DNA of 31,537 nucleotides from a virus: positions 1-31,537 of the IMG/VR virus record IMGVR_UViG_3300032333_000053. The stretch is one strand, 5' to 3'. The notes beneath the pieces were generated by a model. That model searched no databases. It was not told the origin of the DNA and saw only the letters and a list, made by a program, of their open reading frames with translations. The stretch's first letter is position 1, and each line of letters begins with the position of its first letter. A program made the translations under genes and the position numbers. This document shows positions 16,759 through 25,700 of this stretch, one piece after another.

Positions 16759-19700
16759 ACAAATCCTTCTACTATGATAATGCTGAATCACTTGAAAAGA
16801 TTCGGCAAGACATGGCCTTTCTTGATTCGGTAAAAGACCCGCTCAAGAATCCTTATACGCTATCGGCTAAACAAGAAGCCCCTCAAGAAGAAGATGTTCT
16901 GACCAAGGGTGAGCGTGAGGCTTACCTTATTAGCAATTATGCCAAGGGTGGGTATGTGCCGACCTATGACGGTTACTTGGCCTATGAGACATGGAAGAAG
17001 CAGAACGAAACTAGTGCTTGGGGCACTATTTGGGATGCTGGCAAGCATGCCGTTTCTACTGTCGCTGGTGGTATTTACGATACAGTTACTAGCGGTGACA
17101 TTCTGAATCCGCTTACTGTTGGCGGTACTGTCATTGAGGGTGCTGGCAGAGGAACCAGATACTTCGTCAACATGCTTGACCAAATCAAGTATGACCCGAC
17201 AAACCCTATTCATCGTGCCCTCTTTAGACAGGGAACTCCCGAAGAAAGATATGCCGACTTCCAAAAGGGTTTGGAATTCCAGCGTGAGACTGGAGAGATT
17301 GAAAAGGCTGGTTATTGGGTTCCTAAGAAGGAGTGGGATGTTCAAGGGTGGAAGATTCGTACCTTTAACGAAAGTGGTGTGGCGGCTGCCGAGATGGTTC
17401 TCGACCCGTCCATCCTTATGCCGAACCTAAAGATTGGTTCTTTGCTTGGTAAAACTGCACTTGGTTCTGCAATTACTAAGTCTGCGGCTAGGGTTGCCGT
17501 CAAGGGTGCTAACCTTGCCGAAAGAGCGGCTATGAGAATTGAGGGTGGTGCTGGTAAAGTTGCTGGCACTGCTATGGGAATCTTTGAATATCCTGCCAAT
17601 AAGGCTAGCGAGTTTTTTGGCATCGAAACACTTACTACATCTAACGGTAAAGTCATTGCTAAAGACTCTATCATTCGTGGTTCTGGTGTTGCCATTGGTG
17701 CAGGTGCTTACCTTGCACAGATTCCGTTTGCGGCTCCTGTTGCTGGTGTTTGGCTTGGTGCTAAGGTAACAGAGATTGCTGGTAAGACTATCGCTGAAGC
17801 GTTGGGTCATGCCAAGACTCCGTCCTATTTGACGATTGCTGACAGGCTTGCCTACCAGAGCACCGACCCTGCTGTCCGTGCTATCGGTGGTATGGCAATG
17901 CGTACCAACGGATTTATCGATTTTGCTACGCAGGGCGTTAAGTCCACATTCCACGGCTCCATGTATGGTGGTGCGTTTGGCTTTGCCCTTGGTGGCGAAG
18001 AAGGCTTCTACAGCGGTGTCGGTACTGGCATCGGTTTGGCTGGCTCGTTCCACATGCTTGGTGGTGCTTACGGTATCGTTGGCAACAGAAAGGAACGCCA
18101 GATTGCCAATGCTCAAAAGCACTTTGCCTATGTCGCTGAAGGTTTCGATGAAGCCAAGCGTTACGGTGTCAATAGACTGCTACAGAACATCGAGGATGTT
18201 TACGGGCAGGAGAAGATGTTCAGAACGATGGCTAACATTGCCGCCGCTGAGCGTTTGAACAAGAACGGCAAGAACCTTATCCTTACAACGGAACAGATTC
18301 AGAGCATCCTTGGCGACTCGCCCGATTGGGCAGAGTACCAGAAGTTGATGAAAGACCCGCAGTTTGGTGGCTACACTACCAGACGGGCTAGCAATGGGGA
18401 GATTGTAACCATTATCAATGCTGACTATGCGGCTCACTCTGCCGTCAGCGGTGAACTGTTCCACTCTGCTTTGCTTCAGCGTTACGGGCAGGGTATGAAG
18501 GAACATATTGTCAAGAGTCTCCTTGGCACTGCCGACAGCGATGGCTTCCTGTATAAGTTGTCTCCAGAAACCAGAATCAAGATGCTTGAAGACTTCAAGC
18601 GGGCTTACCTTGAACTGGATGACACTTCTGGTGGCGGTGCTCAGCGGGCAATGCTAGACTCTTTCAACGAAGCCATCGAACAAGTTAGGCGTGGCGAAAA
18701 GCCCGAGACACTTTATCCTATCTTTGAAGAGTATGCCGAGGCTTACTTTAACAGATGGGTGGAAGACAAGCCTATCGACTACTTGCTTCGTGGCTCTAAT
18801 CCGTTTGAAGCCGTGTTTGACGGTGCTAAGAAGATGGTCAGAAATCTTATCGAAAGAGACATCGAACAGGTTGGCGGTAGAATGCAGTTCAAGTCTGGCG
18901 AACCAGAAGGATTCTTCTTGGACGGCAATGGCAAGCGTGTGGTAGTGCCAGAACTAGACAAGGTCATGCGTCTTCTAGTCCGTGAGATGAAGAAAGACCC
19001 AGATGCACTTGAAGGCTTCCCCATCCGAGACAATGTTAACCAGCACCATGTAATGCTTAAGGATGCTGAATACCTGTTTACCAGAGACGAGAGCGGTAAA
19101 CTGGTTAGAAAGAACGATGAGCAGATGGAGATGGAATGGTCTAAGGGCATCACTGGACTGATGAACGCCCATGCTAAACTTAAGCCAGAAGAGCGTGGGC
19201 TTAGGTTTACACAGCGTGTCCTTTCGGCAGTTGAAGAGGATGTCGAAGGTGCGTTTGCCCCCAAGAGCAAGAAGGCTACTGAACTTGAAAAGGAGGCTAA
19301 GCGTCTTGAGAAGATTGCGAAGCAGAGACAGGCTAAGTTGCTTCGTGAAGCGGCTCGTGCGGCTAAGTTGTCCGACAAGGAACAGCGTAAGTTGGCTAGG
19401 GAAGAGGAAGCCAACCTTGACGCAGAGGTCGAACACCTAAGAGAGCAGTCGGAATACGAAGGTATCGTTGAGTACAAGATTGAGGGATACATGACCGATG
19501 CGGAAATCAATCTCTTTGCCGAACATCTGCCGAAGGCTGTCGTCCAGCGTATGGCGGCTTTCAACAGAGTAATCCATAACAAGGGTTCTGACGGCAACAA
19601 TGTTCTGAGATTTGATTATGAAAGCGAAACGAGCCAAAACTTCTCTTACACTAAGGAAGGTTCTCCGACTGGTGCAGGTAACGAGAAAAATAGTGGAAGA

Positions 19701-22700
19701 GTTAAAACGCGTGATGTTGTCCCTTATGAAATGATTCTTAAGTTTGAGCGAAAGAGACTGACCAAGTCGCTCAGAGCAAAGTATGGAATTGACGATGCTG
19801 ACGCTAAGTATGCCGCCATCAAGCCCGTCCTTCTTGTAAACGGCATCGACATGAAGGCGTTGGACAGACGAGTCCGCTACGCCTACAACCACATGCGTAG
19901 ACAGAACGCCACCAGTTCCATCTCTTCTGCCACGGTAAAGATGTACTACGAGTCGGAGGAAGAGATTCACCACGACATCAAGAGACTCCTTGGCAATTAC
20001 AGCCTTGGTGACATTGCCATGGCTGGTGCTGACTTCTTTGGTGGTGGCTCCGAGGGTCGTGCCAAGCGTGACATTATCAATGCCATCATCGGTGCTAGAC
20101 CTGTCCGCATTAGCCCAGAAAAGATGCAGAAGAAGGGGTATCACTACCCGCTTGACCTTCAGAGACCCATGACTGGCCCGAAGTCCAGATACGAAGGCGG
20201 GCCTCTTAACGAAGCGTTCATGGCGTTTACCTCGTTCAGAGTGGATAGAATGCTAGACAGACCTAAGCACCTCCATGGTGAAGGCTTCTACTACGACCAC
20301 GACTACGCCCACCCCATGAACAAGGGCAACTTCCAGCCCCGCTCCAAGGCTCTGCGTGACCATGTTGGCAGACCCCTTAGTTATTCCGAGCGTCAGTTGC
20401 AGGACGAGACCATCTTCAAGAGTCCCAGCGGTGAGCCTTACAGAGTATTTGCCAGCAACAAGGAGGGTGGTGTTCACTACGCTTGGTTCGATGAAACCAG
20501 AGCCGTTGACAACCATAGCCAGCACACCGAAGGCTACATTTCGCTTAGAAATAACGAAGTGCTGGACATGCTTAATGACGGCAAGATTGATTCCGTCAGA
20601 GACTTGAACGCTGACTTCATGCGTAAGGTAGCCGACATGGGCTACAAGGCTGTCGTTGCTAGAACAAACGATGGTGACCGTGTTGTTGCCTTCACTGACT
20701 TCAACAACTTCAAGCAGACCGATGTGTCTGCCTTTGACCAACTGCTTGGCAACTTTGCCCCCAAGAGCAGAAGCATTGCCGAGATTACAAGAGAGCGTCT
20801 TGGTCTTACTGGTGCTACTCCCGCTACTCCCGAGGCTGGAAAGCCTATGAGTCTTGCTGAGCGTACAAAAGCAAGACTTGGAACTACGCAGACTCCAGTT
20901 GAAATCCTTGCCGAGCGTACCTTTGGTGTGCCCAAGGCTGAACCCATCAAGATTGATGTAGCCACAGACATTGTGGTTGGCACTCCCGAAAGACAAATGT
21001 CGCCAGAACAGATGGCTAAGGTTCAGAAGTCGCTTGCCATGAGAAAGAGTCTTCTTGCTGAGCGTGGACTACAGGGTGAAATTAGAAAAGAGATTCTTAC
21101 TAACAGAAGAAAGTTTGCGGAAGCCATGGCTAAGACCAAGGAGTTCAAGGGTTGGCATTCTACTGAAATATTTGACTCGATGTATACTAGCATCTGGGGT
21201 GAAAACGCCACCATCTCTATTACTAAGGGTGGTAAGGTTTCCCTTGGTGTCATCCAGTCGCTTAGCCCCAAGGAGTATGGTGCTTACAGAAGAAACGGTG
21301 TGCTTCCTGCTGACATCAAGCAGAGAACCATTGCCGACATCGACATGGCTCTGATGGAGAATTGGAAGCGTAGACACTTGCTACAGCAGTCGCTAGCCAA
21401 GACTAAGGCTAATGTTAAGATTGCTTTTGAAGAAAGGCGTAAGCAGGAGGCTAAGTACTCCGCTGAACTAGATGCCATCAGAAACGAACTCATTCAGATG
21501 CTCGCTTCGTACAAGATGTTCGATGTGGCTGACGAAGTTCTTGGTGCTGAAATGGGCAAGAAGCGTGTAGCCCAGACCTATCGTAAGGAAGTTACCCCCG
21601 AGGTTGCTGGTTGGACTCCAGCCAAAAAGATTGATGTACAAAATAGTCACGATGCTTTTGTCCAGTCCAAGGACAGGGTGTTTTCCTATAAGACTCTGAA
21701 GGCTCTGTATCCTTTGCTTGGAAGAACAGACCCAATTACTGCAATGGATGTCTTGTCTATGGCTTCGCCCGAGATGAAAGACATCCGAAAGGAAATGAGC
21801 ACGAGTGCTCTTAAGCATGTCATCGATGAATTCAACCAGTACAACCTTGTTGAACACAGAAAGTGGCTCACTGAAAAGCAGTCTACACTAAAGCAGTACG
21901 CCAAGGAGAAGGAGAAACTGGACAACGACATCAAGGTCGCTGAGTCTACCAGCAAGAAGTACGATACCTCCGAGGCTAGAGCCAGAAGCAACGAGTTGGC
22001 TTCCAAGATTCGTGAACTTGAAAAGTCTCAAGACCCCATCATCGAAGAATGGAACATGCAGGACTACAAGGAGGAGATGGTTCACGAACTTCTTCAACTT
22101 GAGCCAGACGAAAGAGCGGCTAGCATCGAGGATTACAGAAAGCAGTTCGACATTGCTGGCAGAACCGATGAATGGCCCGAGGCTGAACAACTGCTAATCA
22201 AGAGTGGCATCCTTCCTCCCGAGAAGATGTCCAAGGAATACGGAAGAATCGTTGAAGTTAACGATGCCGAGAAGCGTGTGCTTGGTGGTGTATCTGAGAA
22301 CTACAAGGATGCCATGGACGAGGCTTACCGAGTCCTTCAGCAGTCCATGAAGAAGGACAAGACCATCACGCCCCTACAGCGTTTTGCCGTAATGATGCAG
22401 TCTGTCGCCAGACACTATAAGAAGAACCCTGCTCTCCGTGAGAAGATGAAGCAGTTGGAATCTCTGTTCAAGGAGACGGAACAACTGACTGACTTTAACC
22501 TTAAGCGGGCGTATAAGAAGATGCTCGACTACGGCTTTGTGTCGATGAACTGGGACGGCAATGAAAAGAAGGTCGTCCTAGATGCTACTGGTCACTATGT
22601 CGAAAGAGTAAGCCCTCCCAAGAAGGAGATTGGAATGGACTTTGGTAAACTTCGTATGCCCAAGGGCTGGGCTATGAAGCAGGAGCGTGTTGTTCTTACC

Positions 22701-25700
22701 TCTACGGACGGCATCAAGGTCTCCAACCTTGAGATGGAGAAGGCCATCAGAGACATGCGAGCCAGATTTGGCGACGGACAACTTGACCAACTTAGTGATG
22801 ACCAAATTATTGAATTGGCAAAAGATAATAAGGCTGGCGTTGCTACTGAAACAGTTAAAGAAGGAAGAAGAATTGGAGAAGATAAACAAACAAACATTTA
22901 TCTTACTGGTGAGGCTAGAACCATTAGACGCTGGGCGGCTTTTGAAGAGCGTAAGGATAACACCTACGAAGAGACCGACTCTAGAGTTGTTTATGTAGAA
23001 AAGAAACCGAAGTACATCTTGGCTAAGGGCGTTAAGTCGGACAAGATGATGGTCATCCCAGTATCCGAAACTACTTTTGACAAAAAGAAGGGTACTTTCT
23101 ACTGGTCTCGTGACAGACAACTTAACGAAAAGACCAAGGCTAGAAGTTATTCAAACATCGAATCGTGGTTGGGCGAGGAAGGGACAGTGTTTAAGTCTGT
23201 TCGTGATTTGACCCTTGGTGATACCTCCGATGTCTATGCGGCTTACAAGCCCAACGGCTGGCATATTGACGGCAAGTACTTCAAGACACAGGACGAAGCC
23301 AAGCGTCTTGCCGTTATCGATGCCGAAAACAACCATGCCTACGAAGCCGTCTACAAGACTGCCAAGCGTCTGGACAAGGATGCCTATGTCACGGTGCTTC
23401 AGATGATTCAGAACAGCACTGGGATTACATACCAGAACGCTATCAAGGAAGCCATTGGTTTCAAGGGTACACGAAAGAAGTGGATTGATAATCCCGACTA
23501 CAACCCGAACAAGCCTTGGTCTTTGCAGTTCAACCCCCGCAAGATTCAAGTGAAGGAAGACTTCACTGGTGCTACAGTTCCTTCCGAGTTCAAGAAACTC
23601 GCCATCTATAGAGCGGGCAATCTGTTGCTCGTTACTTCTGACAACAGAAAGGATGTACTTACCAGACTCACTGCCGAGGCTAAGGTCTCCGTCAAGGGTG
23701 GCAGAACCAAGAACATTGAAGCCATTGCCCGTGAGGCTATTGGCGAGCGTGAAAGAGGCAAGAAGGTGCTGGGCGACCTGTACAGAATCGTTAAGGACGA
23801 GAACGGTCAGATGGCTGGCATCGATTGGATTACCCATTACGACAACCCGAGACAGGTGTCTGAAATGATTACCAAGATGGACGACCAGTCCTATGTAGAC
23901 CTAGATACCACCGTTGACTTCCAGCGTAGGCTTACGAAGGAAATTAAGCCTGTCCTTGCCAAGGCTTTCAAGGAAGAGAAGAAGAAGATTTACACGGTGC
24001 TTACTGAGAACCCTAAGAAGATTCGGGAAATCAGAAGCAGACTTATTTCCATCGAAGAGGCTCACGAAAAAGCCGTAGAGGACACTGGTATTATTATCAA
24101 AAAGGGACTGAAGCCCTCTGCCAAGAGAGACTTCATTAACAGAAACATTGATAGGCTTAACCGCCAGACCAATGAACTTACTGACACCATTGAAAGAAGA
24201 TTGCACTACATCTTCACGATGGGCTTCCACAGAAGACCAGAAGTTGCTGAACGACTTGTTGGTGAAGGCAAGTACTTTGAGGACAAGACCAGCGTTGAAA
24301 ACTACTACGAGGAAATCCTTGAAGATAGAAGACAGCAGAGATTCATCAGAGACGACAACGGTAATGTTCTGACCGAATACCCAGAACTGGATGCTCTTGC
24401 TACCAAGAAGAAGTTGGAAGACAGCCTTGGTGAAATCGAGAAGTCTTGGTCTGACATGATGCCGAAGAACAGGGCTACCGCTTTGCTTGAGGATGTGCTC
24501 AACGGTACATACAACGAAGAGCATGAACTCCTTACTAAGCAGATGGACTTCCTTAAGAGACAGTTGTCCATGGCGGCTGGTGGCACTGAAAAAGTTAAGG
24601 CTGGTCTTACTGGTGCGATGATTGGCAAGAAGGCTGGTGCTGGAAGATGGATTGGCCCGAAGGAACAGGCGGCTGAAGAGGCTAGACTTGCCAGAATTGA
24701 AGCAAACATTCCCAAGAAGTCTGAAGATGTAGCCCTTGGCACAGTCGAAAAACTCCTTGAGGGTACGCAGGGTCTTAGCGACAAGAAGGTTGAACGCTTC
24801 CCGACATACCTTCCTCCCGAAGGCGAATCGTTTGTGTCTGCCAGAGACTACTTGGATAGGTTCCAGCGGTTGGTTAGCGACATCGCTGAAGCACACAAGA
24901 AGTTTGGCGACCCTGCCTCTCTGGATAAACTAGACCTCCAGAAGATTCTGGACACCGATGCTGACCTGTTGCCCACCAAGGAGGTGGATGCCCATGTCGC
25001 TAGACAGGAGTCCCTTGATGCGATGAAGGACAACATCCGTAACATCGAGGAATACTTTGACCTTAGCACACAGCCGCAGGAAGGTAAGGACTTCAAGTCT
25101 TCCGTAGACATTTGGAGCCTTGCTGAGCGTCAGTGGATGAACGAAATCAGCGAGAACAGAATCAATGCGGCTGTCCGTGCCGCCTTGGAAGGTAGACAAG
25201 ACCATGTCATCCTTGCCAACAGGGCTAACCAGAGAATCAAGACCCACTACGAGGGTGTCATTAAGGCTAGAATGGCTGTCATCGATGCCAACTTCGCTAA
25301 ACTTTCCCCAGAACTAAAGCCGATTTACATCAAGTACTTGGAGAGAATCCGTGACGGTCTGGCTGTAGAGCGAGCGTCTGAACTGGAGCGTGTACAGGCA
25401 GAGATTGCCACCATCAACGAAACCGCTGGCGAGTATGCACTGACACCAGACAATCCTAAGATGGCTCAACTGCTGGCTAAGTGGCAGGAGTTGGGAATGA
25501 AGGGTGACCCTATGACGATGTACTCCTCCAAGGAGGAAAGCGTCCGTAGAATGTTCCCGTTCCTGTTCTCTGAATTCTATCCTAGCAGACAGGACATCGC
25601 TACCTCCTCTTCCTATACCAAGTGGGAGTCCAGAGCCACGGACGAAAGAGTTACCTCTGAGACTACCAGCACTGGCACTAGACAGGGTATGAATGTCGGT

